Source: MAG-120531 sp963934855
GTDB lineage: Bacteria; Bacteroidota; Bacteroidia; Flavobacteriales; Flavobacteriaceae
Direction of reading: 5' to 3'
DNA length: 64,000 bases
Assembly: GCA_963934855.1 (NCBI GenBank)
Contig: CAWWAC010000004.1
Location: forward strand, 25,108-89,107
The notes beneath the pieces are model-generated. The model was not told the origin of the DNA and ran no database searches. It saw nothing but the letters and a program-made list of their open reading frames with translations. The number at the start of each line of letters is the position of its first letter. The first letter of the stretch is position 1. Position numbers and translations under genes: made by a program. Of this stretch, positions 1-8,937 are shown one piece after another.

Positions 1-180
1 GACATGAACTCTGTAATGGAAATTGGAGAGAAAATTGTCTTCTTAAAAGAGGGTTGTAAAGCTTGGGAAGGAACTAAAAATGAGATTTTTAAGACAGACA
101 ACCAAGCGGTAACAGACTTTGTTTACTCCTCTGAGCTTTTTAAGAGAGTAAGAAAAATGTATATAGAAGACAAGGCTTAA
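1..180 (+). CDS. ABC transporter ATP-binding protein, MlaF-type (C-terminal end only)
   Basis: The reading frame enters from the left edge and stops with TAA at 178-180, giving the last 59 residues. It begins DMNSVMEIGEKIVFLKEG, which matches the stretch just after the H-loop histidine (TH-DMNS) of MlaF/Ttg2A-like ATPases that power phospholipid or organic-solvent-tolerance transporters at the inner membrane. The tail DFVYSSELFKRVRKMY is typical of Bacteroidetes members. Walker motifs lie outside the window, so family assignment rests on the C-terminus alone. The next gene, manC, is convergent with a 48-bp gap in which I see no clear terminator. Confidence 0.75.
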   Translation, partial: DMNSVMEIGEKIVFLKEGCKAWEGTKNEIFKTDNQAVTDFVYSSELFKRVRKMYIEDKA

Positions 181-228
181 TTCTCTAAAATAAGTAAGTC
201 TTTAAAAACTAAAATTTTCCCAGTTTAT

Positions 229-1302
229 CTAAATAAACTCTGAACCAAAAGATTCTTGAACCTTTTCAACTACTTTTTTAATGTCCTGTTCTTTAGATTT
301 TGGGTAAATTAAAAGCACCTGGTCTTTGTCTACGACAATAAAATTATTTAAGCCTTCTATCACCACTTTTTTACCCTTAGGTGCCATGATCATATTATCA
401 CTAGCGTCAATGGCTAGAAGTTGCGCATGTGCCACTCCGTTATTTGCAGCATCTTTAGGTAATTTATCATAGAGTGCTCCCCATGTGCCTAAGTCATTCC
501 AATCAAAATTGGCGCGCCTCATAAAAATCTCAGAGGCCCTTTCTAAAATAGCGTAATCAATAGAAATATTAGCAGCCTTTGGGTAATTTTCTTCTATAAA
601 TTGTGCCTCATCTAAAGTATTATATACGTCCACACCTTTTTCAAAAAGCGTAAATAAACTAGGTTCAAAATCTTTAAAAGCTTTTAAAATAGTGTGAACG
701 CTCCAAATAAAAATTCCCGCATTCCAACTAAAATTTCCTGCCTTAATAAAAGACTGGGCTGTCACATAATCTGGTTTTTCTCTAAACTGAACTACCTTAT
801 ATAAGCCCTCTTTTTCAGTACCTTCAGATTCAATATAACCAAAACCTGTATTTGGAAATGTAGGGGTAATACCTAGGGTACACAATACTCCTGAAGTTTT
901 GCTAGCCTCAAAACAAATAGCTACATCTTTAGAAAAGGCTTGTTCATCTTCAATCCAATGGTCAGACGGAGCTATTAAAAGCTGAGCGTCTGGATCCATT
1001 TTATATATCTTTTGAGCGGCGTATAAGATGCATGGAGCTGTGTTTCTCATGCAGGGTTCTAAAACTAGCTGGGCCTCTGTAAGATTAGGGAGCTGTGAGA
1101 GTACTAGGTCTTTATAAGCAGTATTGGTGAGCACCAATATATTTTCTGGCACAATAAAACTAGCCATTCTTTGATAAGTCTGTTGCAACAAACTATTGCC
1201 TGTCCCTAAAAAATCATGAAACTGTTTTGGAAAAGATTGGGTACTCATAGGCCAAAACCTAGACCCTACTCCTCCAGCCATAATGAGTGCGTATTTAGCC
1301 AT
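229..1302 (-). CDS. manC: Mannose-1-phosphate guanylyltransferase
   Basis: Makes GDP-mannose from mannose-1-phosphate and GTP for cell-surface polysaccharide in the cytoplasm. The 357-residue protein opens with the nucleotidyltransferase signature GGVGSRFWPMS (residues 10-20) followed by PKQF (25-28). It also has APSDHW and the C-terminal FDWNDLGTWGAL block typical of GDP-mannose pyrophosphorylases. There is no phosphomannose isomerase domain, so it is the single-function form common in Bacteroidetes. Its start overlaps the end of the upstream sprT-like gene by 8 bp, which indicates co-transcription and probably translational coupling. Confidence 0.93.
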   Translation of the reverse strand: MAKYALIMAGGVGSRFWPMSTQSFPKQFHDFLGTGNSLLQQTYQRMASFIVPENILVLTNTAYKDLVLSQLPNLTEAQLVLEPCMRNTAPCILYAAQKIYKMDPDAQLLIAPSDHWIEDEQAFSKDVAICFEASKTSGVLCTLGITPTFPNTGFGYIESEGTEKEGLYKVVQFREKPDYVTAQSFIKAGNFSWNAGIFIWSVHTILKAFKDFEPSLFTLFEKGVDVYNTLDEAQFIEENYPKAANISIDYAILERASEIFMRRANFDWNDLGTWGALYDKLPKDAANNGVAHAQLLAIDASDNMIMAPKGKKVVIEGLNNFIVVDKDQVLLIYPKSKEQDIKKVVEKVQESFGSEFI

Positions 1303-1909
1303 TACTTTCTTCTATTAAAAATTCTACTTGAGCATTGGGCTGGAATAAATAAGTACGTCCACTAGAGACCTCCAAACATTCATAACGCTTTACTCTTTTA
1401 GGGCCTTTTTTAAATATTTTACCATTGTAAATTTTAAAGAGGCTGCCCAAAGGTACTTCAAAAACATAGCTCTCATTCCCTAGCTGGGTGTCATATTTAG
1501 AAAAAGCTACTGAAAGCAAAGCGTCTGTGTCTGAACTAGCCTTTGGATTTTTAAAATGAGATGCCAAATATGGAAGTAAATCCGCAGGAAATACTTCTGG
1601 TCTAATAAAGGGCAATATGAGTGTTTTAAAAGTATTTTTCCAATGAACCCCATGCGGTTTAATTCGGTACCCATATGACTCAAAAGCCACTAAATGAGCT
1701 ATTTCATGTATGAGTGTCATTAAAAACCTATAGGGATTTAAAGTAGCATTTACCGTTATGGCATGTCTCCCATCTAAATTCCTACGGTAATCTCCATGGC
1801 GGGTGACCCTTGAATTTACAATTTTCAAATGTACCTCATGGGTTTGGATTAAAAACATACAGGGTGCCACCGCTTGAGGAGGAATATATTTTTCTAAAAT
1901 CTCTTTCAC
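1295..1909 (-). CDS. SprT-like zinc metalloprotease-family protein
   Basis: A 204-residue protein of the SprT/Spartan-like family. It carries the zinc-metalloprotease helix HEIAH (H68, E69, H72) and, downstream, HGVHW (86-90), the usual place of the third metal ligand. Eukaryotic relatives digest DNA-protein crosslinks; the bacterial role is not established. The C-terminal part lacks the cysteine zinc ribbon of E. coli SprT and instead ends in a short beta-rich segment (RYECLEVSSGRTYLF...), as in other flavobacterial members. It overlaps manC by 8 bp and is divergent from the pirin gene across 45 bp. Confidence 0.85.
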   Translation of the reverse strand: MKEILEKYIPPQAVAPCMFLIQTHEVHLKIVNSRVTRHGDYRRNLDGRHAITVNATLNPYRFLMTLIHEIAHLVAFESYGYRIKPHGVHWKNTFKTLILPFIRPEVFPADLLPYLASHFKNPKASSDTDALLSVAFSKYDTQLGNESYVFEVPLGSLFKIYNGKIFKKGPKRVKRYECLEVSSGRTYLFQPNAQVEFLIEESNG

Positions 1910-1954
1910 ACCACTAAATTAAGGTTTTTAGAATTATCTTTACAACAAAAAAAT

Positions 1955-2836
1955 ATGGCTGTCAAAGAAGTTTCTCTCCTTATACCCCCAAGAAATCCTC
2001 ATTTTGTTGGAGATGGTTTTAGAGTACAGAATTTTATACCATCGGCCTACGGCCTGGACATGGAACGTATGAGTCCTTTTATCATGCTGGACTACAATGC
2101 ACCATTTCATTTTCCCGCTACTGACACTCCAAGAGGAGTGGGTGTTCACCCGCATAGGGGCTTTGAAACAGTCACTTTGGCTTTTAAGGGAAGTATAGCA
2201 CACCATGACTCTGCTGGAAACCAAGGAATTATTGGGCCAGGAGGCGTGCAATGGATGACCGCTGCCTCTGGTGTATTGCACAAAGAGTATCACGAAACAA
2301 CCTTTGCCAAAAATGGAGGGATCTTCCAAATGGTGCAACTTTGGGTAAATTTACCGGCAGCCCACAAAATGTCTCCTCCAAAATATCAAGGCTTTAATGA
2401 CAATGACATTCCTACAGTCACTTTAACAGCTGGAAAGGGTGAGATAAAAGTAATTGCTGGACAATACCAAGATACAAAAGGAGCCGCTAATAGCTTTACT
2501 GAGGTACACCTGATGACCTTACATTTAAAAAAAGGTGGATCTGTTCCCTTTGAATTTTCAGCCACGAACAATACTGCAATTTTAGTACTTTCTGGATCTG
2601 TTTATATCACTGGACACAAGGAGATTGTAGGTGATAATTACTTTGTCTTATTTGAAAACGAAGGAGAAACTTTTGAATTGACCGCTAATGAAGACGCGCA
2701 AGTTTTAGTGCTTTCTGGAGCCCCTATTCATGAACCTATTGTAGCTCAGGGACCCTTTGTTATGAATACACAAGCAGAGATAACTGAGGCAATTAGAGAT
2801 TATCAAGCAGGAGGTTTTGGAAACTTAGAAGATTAA
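1955..2836 (+). CDS. Pirin family protein
   Basis: A cupin-fold, iron-binding protein of 293 residues. The N-terminal cupin has the pirin metal ligands HPHRGFE (H65, H67) and H109/E111 in SGVLHKEYHE, and the C-terminal half is the second pirin cupin (about 180-290). Bacterial pirins include quercetinases and regulators of pyruvate metabolism; the substrate cannot be told from sequence. A candidate -7 box TATCTTTA lies at 1935-1942, 12 nt before the ATG, so the 5' leader would be very short. A long antisense open frame across the gene is not a gene. Confidence 0.9.
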   Translation: MAVKEVSLLIPPRNPHFVGDGFRVQNFIPSAYGLDMERMSPFIMLDYNAPFHFPATDTPRGVGVHPHRGFETVTLAFKGSIAHHDSAGNQGIIGPGGVQWMTAASGVLHKEYHETTFAKNGGIFQMVQLWVNLPAAHKMSPPKYQGFNDNDIPTVTLTAGKGEIKVIAGQYQDTKGAANSFTEVHLMTLHLKKGGSVPFEFSATNNTAILVLSGSVYITGHKEIVGDNYFVLFENEGETFELTANEDAQVLVLSGAPIHEPIVAQGPFVMNTQAEITEAIRDYQAGGFGNLED

Positions 2837-2885
2837 AGAAACTCTGTTACTAGCTTCTTGTTAGAATTGAAAAAGACGGTTACAA

Positions 2886-3566
2886 TTAAGGGGTAGAGTT
2901 GCTAACCTGTAACATTTTCCCATTGTATAGGGCATGACCGTTTATGGCAAAATCTACTATATAATTTGCCATCTGGTGCGCTGTGGTTGGGGGCTCATAA
3001 CCTGGAAAAGCTGATGCTAACATTTCTGTTCTCACTGCACCAATGGCCAACACATTAAAGGCTGGACCCTTTTCTTTAAATTCTTCTGCCCACAATTCTG
3101 TAAGTGTAATCACGGCTCCTTTACTTGAGCTATATGCAGCCAAACCTGGAAATTTTGAACTTCCTTGGACCCCTCCCATAGAGCTAATGGTCACCACGTG
3201 ACCCCCCTTCAAAGCAGGAATTAATGCCTTTGTAATAGCAGCCACTCCAAAAACGTTTACCCCATATACTTGGGAAAAGTCTTCTGTGCTTGTCTCTAAA
3301 AATGGTTTGTTAATAAGGATACCTGCATTGTTTACTAATACCGCCACTTGTCCATTCCATTTTTCTGTCACAAAATTAGATACCTTAACTATGTCATTTG
3401 GCGCTGTAATGTCAAAAGCAAAGGCGTGAATACTTGAATTTCCAAGTGCTAATATAGGCTCAGGATCTCTTGACAAAGCCAAGACTTCATGACCTTGAGC
3501 TGCAAAAATTTGAGCCATTTCAAACCCAATTCCCCTACTTGTCCCTGTAATTACAATATGTGCCAT
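2886..3566 (-). CDS. Short-chain dehydrogenase/reductase (SDR)
   Basis: Classical SDR oxidoreductase of 226 residues. It has the NAD(P)-binding TGTSRGIG (residues 7-14), the NNAG motif (79-82), the catalytic Ser near 128-129 and Y145-x3-K149 in AAYSSSKGA. The arginine at R33 just after the second beta strand suggests NADPH preference, which is inference. The substrate is unknown. It follows rlmN after only 7 bp, so the two are probably co-transcribed. Confidence 0.9.
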   Translation of the reverse strand: MAHIVITGTSRGIGFEMAQIFAAQGHEVLALSRDPEPILALGNSSIHAFAFDITAPNDIVKVSNFVTEKWNGQVAVLVNNAGILINKPFLETSTEDFSQVYGVNVFGVAAITKALIPALKGGHVVTISSMGGVQGSSKFPGLAAYSSSKGAVITLTELWAEEFKEKGPAFNVLAIGAVRTEMLASAFPGYEPPTTAHQMANYIVDFAINGHALYNGKMLQVSNSTP

Positions 3567-3573
3567 AGCTATT

Positions 3574-4629
3574 TTATATTTTAATATCTTGTTTATTTGC
3601 TAATTGTCCGCAGGCAGCATCTATATCTTTTCCTCTAGAACGCCTTACTGTTACGGTAATATTATTACGCTCCAAGGTATTCACATACATATCAATGGCT
3701 GCTTGTGAGGCCTGAGCAAACATTCCGTCATCTATAGGATTATATTCAATTAAATTCACTTTTGCAGGTGCAAAACGACAAAATTGAACCAAGGCATTTA
3801 CAGCTTCTTGGGTGTCATTAATATCTTTCCACACCACGTATTCATAGGTGATCCTGCTTTTGGTATGGGCGTACCAATACTCCAATGCTTCCCTTAAATC
3901 TGCTAACGGAAAGGTTTTATTAAAAGGCATGATCTGGGTACGCACTTCGTCTATAGCAGAGTGAAGAGAGACCGCTAATTTAAATTTAACCCCGTCATCT
4001 GCCATTTTCTTAATCATTTTAGGAACCCCTGAGGTAGAGACAATGATCCGTTTTGGCGACATTCCTAGGCCTTGAGGATCTGTGATTTTTTCAATGGCCT
4101 TAAGTACATTATTATAATTCATTAAGGGTTCTCCCATACCCATAAAAACAATATTGCTAAGAGGCCTATTAAAATACAAACGGCTTTCTTGATCTATGGC
4201 TACTACCTGGTCATAAATCTCGTCTGGCAAGAGGTTTCGCATTCGTTTTAACCTAGAAGTAGCACAAAATTTACAGTCCAAGCTACAGCCTACTTGGCTA
4301 GAAACACAGGCAGTAGTTCTGGTTTTAGTAGGAATTAATACAGACTCTACAATGAGGTTGTCATGCAAGCGTACCGCATTTTTAATAGTTCCGTCACTGG
4401 ATCGCTGCATTAGATCTACCCTGATGTGATTAATAACAAAGTGTGTTTCTAAAAATAGCCTGGTTTCCTTAGATAGATTGGTCATGGCCTCAAAGGAATG
4501 TGCGCCTTTCTGCCAAAGCCATTCATAGACCTGGTTTCCTCTAAAGGGCTGCTGCCCTTCAGCTTCAAAATAGTCTCTTAGGGCTTGTTTACTCAGTGCG
4601 CGAATGTCTTTTTTAACTCCTTCTTTCAC
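3574..4629 (-). CDS. rlmN: Dual-specificity 23S rRNA A2503 / tRNA A37 C2-methyltransferase RlmN
   Basis: Radical-SAM enzyme that methylates C2 of A2503 in 23S rRNA, and in characterised homologues also A37 of some tRNAs. The 351-residue protein has the CxxxCxxC [4Fe-4S] motif at C115, C119 and C122 and the methyl-carrying cysteine C340 near the C-terminus (AACGQL). GMGEPLMNY supplies the SAM-binding GxGE loop. A strong intrinsic terminator separates it from queA upstream, so it needs its own promoter or read-through. The SDR gene follows closely. Confidence 0.95.
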   Translation of the reverse strand: MKEGVKKDIRALSKQALRDYFEAEGQQPFRGNQVYEWLWQKGAHSFEAMTNLSKETRLFLETHFVINHIRVDLMQRSSDGTIKNAVRLHDNLIVESVLIPTKTRTTACVSSQVGCSLDCKFCATSRLKRMRNLLPDEIYDQVVAIDQESRLYFNRPLSNIVFMGMGEPLMNYNNVLKAIEKITDPQGLGMSPKRIIVSTSGVPKMIKKMADDGVKFKLAVSLHSAIDEVRTQIMPFNKTFPLADLREALEYWYAHTKSRITYEYVVWKDINDTQEAVNALVQFCRFAPAKVNLIEYNPIDDGMFAQASQAAIDMYVNTLERNNITVTVRRSRGKDIDAACGQLANKQDIKI

Positions 4630-4655
4630 TTTTTAAAGGTACTAGTAATTTAAAT

Positions 4656-4697
4656 GAAAAAGCCTGACTGCACTCTAGGTTTAGTCAGGCTTTTCCT
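4656..4697 (-). terminator. Intrinsic terminator after queA
   Basis: An inverted repeat of 10 bp, AAGCCTGACT (4660-4669) and AGTCAGGCTT (4684-4693), with a 14-nt loop and flanking A and T runs on either side. It can work in both directions and lies directly after the queA stop codon on the minus strand. Confidence 0.85.
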
Positions 4698-4710
4698 TAT
4701 AAAATTTTAC

Positions 4711-5760
4711 TTATATAATAAGCATAGCGTCACCATAAGAATAGAATTTATATTCTTGCTCTATGGCTATTTTATAGGCTTCTTTCATTAAATCATGTCC
4801 CATAAAGGCAGAAACCATCATGAGTAGGGTAGATTTTGGCAAATGAAAGTTAGTGATCATACAGTTGGCAATACTAAATTCATAAGGAGGGAATACAAAT
4901 TTATTGGTCCACCCTTGGTAGGTATTTAAAGTATGTTTTGTAGAAACAGCCGTTTCTAAGCCTCGCATAACAGTAGTTCCTACTGCACATATACGCTTTT
5001 TATGAATCTTGGCATTGTTTATAATCTCTGTGGCAGGTGTTTCAATAATGAGCTCTTCAGAGTCCATTTTATGTTTTGAAAGGTCTTCTACTTCAACAGG
5101 ATTAAAAGTCCCTAAGCCAACATGTAACGTAAGCTCTGCAAAGTCCAATCCTTTTATTTCTAGACGCTTTAGAAGTTGTTTAGAAAAATGCAAACCAGCA
5201 GTAGGTGCAGCAACAGCCCCTTCGTGCTTAGCATAAATAGTCTGGTATCTATCTTCGTCTGCTGCCTCTACTTCTCTTTTAATGTATTTAGGCAATGGAG
5301 TTTCTCCCAAGTCTCTTAGCTTCTTTCTAAAATCTGTATAAGAACCGTCATATAAAAACCTAAGTGTTCTTCCTCTAGATGTAGTATTGTCTATTACCTC
5401 TGCCACCAAGCTTTCATCTTCTCCAAAATACAGTTTATTTCCAATACGAATTTTACGAGCCGGGTCTACTAATACGTCCCAAAGACGCTGCTCTTCATTG
5501 AGTTCTCTGAGCAAGAAAACTTCAATTCTAGCGCCTGTCTTTTCTTTGTTACCATATAATCTAGCCGGAAAAACTTTTGTATTATTTAAAACCATGACAT
5601 CTCCTTCGTCAAAATAGTTTATAATGTCTTTAAACATTTTGTGTTCAATAGTTCCCTTAGCCCTATCAATAACCATTAATTTAGATTCATCTCTATTCTC
5701 TGCAGGGTATTCTGACAATAGATGGTCAGGCAATTCAAAACCAAAATGGGATAATTTCAT
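4711..5760 (-). CDS. queA: S-adenosylmethionine:tRNA ribosyltransferase-isomerase
   Basis: Transfers the ribosyl group of SAM to preQ1-modified tRNA to form epoxyqueuosine, a late step of queuosine synthesis. The 349-residue protein is full length. It starts MKLSHFGFELPDHLLSEYPAENRDESKLMV and includes GAVAAPTAGLHF and TNFHLPKSTLLMMVSAF, both signature blocks of QueA. It has its own terminator and a good Bacteroidetes promoter upstream, so it appears to be monocistronic. A YhhQ-type queuosine-precursor transporter occurs elsewhere in the window (56828-57553). Confidence 0.96.
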   Translation of the reverse strand: MKLSHFGFELPDHLLSEYPAENRDESKLMVIDRAKGTIEHKMFKDIINYFDEGDVMVLNNTKVFPARLYGNKEKTGARIEVFLLRELNEEQRLWDVLVDPARKIRIGNKLYFGEDESLVAEVIDNTTSRGRTLRFLYDGSYTDFRKKLRDLGETPLPKYIKREVEAADEDRYQTIYAKHEGAVAAPTAGLHFSKQLLKRLEIKGLDFAELTLHVGLGTFNPVEVEDLSKHKMDSEELIIETPATEIINNAKIHKKRICAVGTTVMRGLETAVSTKHTLNTYQGWTNKFVFPPYEFSIANCMITNFHLPKSTLLMMVSAFMGHDLMKEAYKIAIEQEYKFYSYGDAMLII

Positions 5761-5787
5761 AGTCTTTTGTTCTTAATTTAAAGCTTG

Positions 5788-5820
5788 CAAATATACAACT
5801 CGCAGCATAGCCTTGTCAAG
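5788..5820 (-). promoter_or_regulatory. Bacteroidetes-type promoter of queA
   Basis: On the minus strand TTG (5819-5817) lies 21 nt from TATATTTG (5795-5788), a perfect match to the TAnnTTTG -7 element. The queA ATG is 28 nt further on. Confidence 0.6.
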
Positions 5821-5875
5821 CAAATAGGCTTTTAATTTAATATTCTTAGACTTAATAGGGGTTGTAGAGGCTAAT

Positions 5876-7126
5876 TTACAATCCCACATTCATACCTAAG
5901 GCCTTCATGTCTTCCCAAAAGTCTGGATATGATTTATTTACTACTGCGGCATCTGCAATTTTTAGAGAAGTTTTTAATGCTAAAGGAGCAAAAGCCATAG
6001 CCATTCTGTGGTCGTGATAGGTAGCTATAGTTACCCCTGTATTTATATGACCCAAAAACCTTTTTAGATGTAAACTTTTTTCTGTTACAGAAATAGAGGC
6101 TCCTAAAGCACTTAGCTCGTGTTCTAAAGCTAATAATCTATCTGTCTCTTTTATTTTAAGGGTGTGAAGGCCTGTTAAATTACAAGCCAGTCCCAAGCCA
6201 AAACAACTTACAGCTATAGTCTGGGCAATGTCTGGTGCATTAGATAAGTTGCAGGATAGGCCTTCTGTTAAAACAGCGGAAGAAGGAGCTGATACTTTGG
6301 TAAGAGTTAGGCTATGGCCTTTAAAAGAGGTCTGAACACCTAATAATTTATAAATGGTAGCCAAAACGGCATCGCCCTGAAGGCTAGAAGAGTGATAGGA
6401 AGTGAGTTCTAACTCACTTCCTATATCAGCTAAAGATATTATGGAATAAAAATAAGACGCAGAACTCCAATCAGATTCTACTACTACCTTTTTAGCTGGC
6501 AGCTCATTAGCGGGCCATACCTGAATACTTTGTCCTTTAAAACTAGTCTTAATGCCTATTTGTTCTAAAAGACTCAAAGTCATTTTAATATAAGGGACAG
6601 AGGTGATCATTCCTTTTAAGTGAAGGGTGAGTCCATTTTCTAAGCTAGGCCCCACTAAGAGTAAAGCAGAAATATATTGGCTACTCACACCAGCCTCTAA
6701 ATACACTTCATGAACCTTTATTTTTTGTCCTAAAATTCGCAGCGGTGGGAAGCCTTCATTTTTATGATAAGTAATCTGTGCGCCTAATGTTCTTAGGGCA
6801 TCTACTAGAATTCTGATAGGGCGCTCCTGCATTCTAGCAGAACCCGTTAAAAGAATGTCTGCATCTTTTTTAGTAGCAAAATAAGCAGTTAAAAAACGCA
6901 TGGCAGTACCTGCATGGTACACATCTACCAATCCTTGGGTAGTAGCAACCCCTTTTTCCATGGCCTGTGCGTCATCTGAATTAGAGGTATTTTCTATACT
7001 TATAGCTGGGAACAGTGCCTTTAGCAACAACAATCTATTGGTTTCACTTTTAGAGCCAGTAATCTGTATACGCCCCTTAATAATATTTGAACTAGGGCCC
7101 TGTAAAGTATAAGTAGTATTTTTCAT
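5876..7126 (-). CDS. aroA: 3-phosphoshikimate 1-carboxyvinyltransferase (EPSP synthase)
   Basis: Sixth step of the shikimate pathway: joins PEP to shikimate-3-phosphate. I place the start at the ATG at 7126 (MKNTTYTLQG), giving 416 residues. An in-frame ATG 36 nt upstream only adds a basic, poorly conserved tail. Visible motifs are GSKSETNR near the N-terminus and, near the C-terminus, KETDR, DHRMAMAFAPLAL and KSYPDFWED. At 416 residues it is slightly short for the family but has both lobes. It supplies chorismate precursors for the aromatic operon at 9698-13864. Confidence 0.95.
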   Translation of the reverse strand: MKNTTYTLQGPSSNIIKGRIQITGSKSETNRLLLLKALFPAISIENTSNSDDAQAMEKGVATTQGLVDVYHAGTAMRFLTAYFATKKDADILLTGSARMQERPIRILVDALRTLGAQITYHKNEGFPPLRILGQKIKVHEVYLEAGVSSQYISALLLVGPSLENGLTLHLKGMITSVPYIKMTLSLLEQIGIKTSFKGQSIQVWPANELPAKKVVVESDWSSASYFYSIISLADIGSELELTSYHSSSLQGDAVLATIYKLLGVQTSFKGHSLTLTKVSAPSSAVLTEGLSCNLSNAPDIAQTIAVSCFGLGLACNLTGLHTLKIKETDRLLALEHELSALGASISVTEKSLHLKRFLGHINTGVTIATYHDHRMAMAFAPLALKTSLKIADAAVVNKSYPDFWEDMKALGMNVGL

Positions 7127-7170
7127 TCTAATTTTATTGGGCCATTTTATGGCCGATGCCAAAATAAAAT

Positions 7171-7497
7171 CTAACGTAATTTATTGTTATTTTGATGTCT
7201 ATCATGATCTCTGCTGGTTTTTAAATCCAACTTTCTATCAAAGGCTTCCTGTAAGTTTATACCTGTTTGGTTGGCTAAGCAAAGCACTACAAACACAACG
7301 TCTGCCAACTCCTCTCCTAAATCCTTTTCCATGTCTGAAGTCTTTTCTGACTGTTCCCCATAACGCCTGGCTATAATTCTGGCTACTTCTCCTACCTCTT
7401 CTGTAAGCTGAGCCATATTAGTGAGCTCGTTAAAATAGCGCACTCCATGCTTTTTAATCCACTGGTCTACTGTTAATTGTGCATTTTTAATATCCAT
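7171..7497 (-). CDS. MazG-like nucleotide pyrophosphohydrolase
   Basis: A 108-residue all-alpha NTP pyrophosphatase of the MazG/iMazG type, which hydrolyses NTPs or dNTPs to NMP and PPi. The metal-binding pattern is visible as EExxE (E33, E34, E37) and ExxD (E63, D66). Substrate is unknown; house-cleaning of modified nucleotides is a common role. It sits 2 bp after dtd in an apparent rsgA-dtd-mazG operon that runs on towards aroA. Confidence 0.85.
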   Translation of the reverse strand: MDIKNAQLTVDQWIKKHGVRYFNELTNMAQLTEEVGEVARIIARRYGEQSEKTSDMEKDLGEELADVVFVVLCLANQTGINLQEAFDRKLDLKTSRDHDRHQNNNKLR

Positions 7498-7499
7498 AT

Positions 7500-7952
7500 C
7501 TATTCTTTTTGATAGCTGTCTATGGCAATAGTTACCGGACCGTCATTGATCAATGAAACTTTCATATCTGTTCCAAAAATACCAGTACCTACTTTTTTAC
7601 CTAGCAGCTGTTCTAGTGTTTTTATAAAATTTTCATATAAAGGAATAGCTATTTCTGCTTTGGCTGCCTTACTATAAGAAGGCCTATTTCCTTTTTTAGT
7701 GCTTGCAAAAAGAGTGAATTGACTTACTACTATGAGGTCTAGTTGAAGGCTTAGCAATGAGTGGTTCATCTGACTATTGGCGTCATCAAAAATTCTTAGG
7801 TTCAACAGTTTATGAGCCAGCCAATCTATGTCTACTTGGCTGTCTAATGGAGTAATACCTAAAAGCACCAACAAACCTTTTTGAATCTTTGCTGTATTTA
7901 CACCCGCCACTTCTACAGAGGCTTCTGAAACTCTTTGAATTATAGCTCTCAT
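7500..7952 (-). CDS. dtd: D-aminoacyl-tRNA deacylase
   Basis: Removes D-amino acids (and glycine from tRNA-Ala) mischarged on tRNA. The 150-residue protein is the standard length. It shows MRAIIQRVSEASVEV at the N-terminus, the SQFTLFA motif, and NDGPVTI (the cross-subunit GP motif). The start ATG overlaps the rsgA TGA as ATGA (7949-7952), a coupling arrangement. Confidence 0.95.
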   Translation of the reverse strand: MRAIIQRVSEASVEVAGVNTAKIQKGLLVLLGITPLDSQVDIDWLAHKLLNLRIFDDANSQMNHSLLSLQLDLIVVSQFTLFASTKKGNRPSYSKAAKAEIAIPLYENFIKTLEQLLGKKVGTGIFGTDMKVSLINDGPVTIAIDSYQKE

Positions 7953-8923
7953 GATTCTGCATGAATATCTTGCCTGTAATGAGCATCTTCATCTGAGAGC
8001 ATTTGGACGTAACTTTTATAGCGAAACATTGAAACCTTGTCTAGATCTAAAGCTTCTTTTACTGCACACTTAGGCTCTTCTAAATGCAGGCAATTATTAA
8101 ATTTGCAGAATTGTTTTAATGCAAAAAATTCTGGGAAAAAATTCCCTATTTCTAGTGGCTCCATATCTACAATTCCAAAGCCTTTAATACCAGGAGTATC
8201 TATAATTTGACCCCCAAAACTCAGATCGTACATCTCAGCAAAGGTTGTGGTGTGTTGGCCTTGCATATGCTGTAAGGAAATTTGAGCTGTCTTTAGGTCC
8301 AATCCATTTTCTATGGCATTCACAAGGGTAGATTTACCCACTCCTGAGTGCCCAGAAAACAAAGTTACCTTGTCTTTCATAAGTGCCTTTAACTGGTCTA
8401 AATTTACACCAGTAATAGCCGAAATTTCTAAACATTTGTAGCCTACCTCGCGGTATAAGTGTTCTAAATATTTTACCTCAAACAATTCTTCTTGGTTGTA
8501 AGTATCTATTTTATTAAAAAGCAAAACCGTTTCTATGCCATAGGCTTCTGCAGACACTAAAAAACGATCTATAAAAGGGGTTAAGGTTGGAGGATTATTG
8601 AGGGTCACCATTAGGAAAACCCTATCTAAATTAGTAGCAATAATATGAGTTTGCTTAGAGAGGTTTACAGATTTCCTTACAATATAATTCTTACGATCAG
8701 TAATGGAGTGAATAACTCCCTGAGCCTTTAGCGCTGTTACGCCCTCTTGCGCTGGAGCCTGTGGTTCAAAATCAAAAGACACTTGGTCACCCACCGCAAT
8801 GGGATTGGTGCTCTTAATGCCTTTCATCCTAAATTTCCCCTTAATCCTACATTCATAAAAATGACCGTCTGTAGCTTTCACAGTATACCAACTCCCTGTA
8901 GATTTGTAAACGGTTCCTTTCAT
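7949..8923 (-). CDS. rsgA: Ribosome small-subunit-dependent GTPase A
   Basis: Circularly permuted GTPase that acts late in 30S ribosome maturation. The 324-residue protein has an N-terminal OB fold, then G4 NKID (137-140), G1 GHSGVGKST (191-199) and G3 DTPG (242-245). A C-terminal zinc finger follows, with ligands C273, C278, H280 and C286. First gene of a tight minus-strand group with dtd and the MazG-like gene. Confidence 0.96.
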   Translation of the reverse strand: MKGTVYKSTGSWYTVKATDGHFYECRIKGKFRMKGIKSTNPIAVGDQVSFDFEPQAPAQEGVTALKAQGVIHSITDRKNYIVRKSVNLSKQTHIIATNLDRVFLMVTLNNPPTLTPFIDRFLVSAEAYGIETVLLFNKIDTYNQEELFEVKYLEHLYREVGYKCLEISAITGVNLDQLKALMKDKVTLFSGHSGVGKSTLVNAIENGLDLKTAQISLQHMQGQHTTTFAEMYDLSFGGQIIDTPGIKGFGIVDMEPLEIGNFFPEFFALKQFCKFNNCLHLEEPKCAVKEALDLDKVSMFRYKSYVQMLSDEDAHYRQDIHAES

Positions 8924-8937
8924 AAATGATACTGCCT

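Noticed and set aside
1940..2338. 132-codon open frame antisense to the pirin gene
   Set aside because: It lies wholly opposite a well-conserved gene, has no recognisable domain and low-quality composition; a shadow frame.
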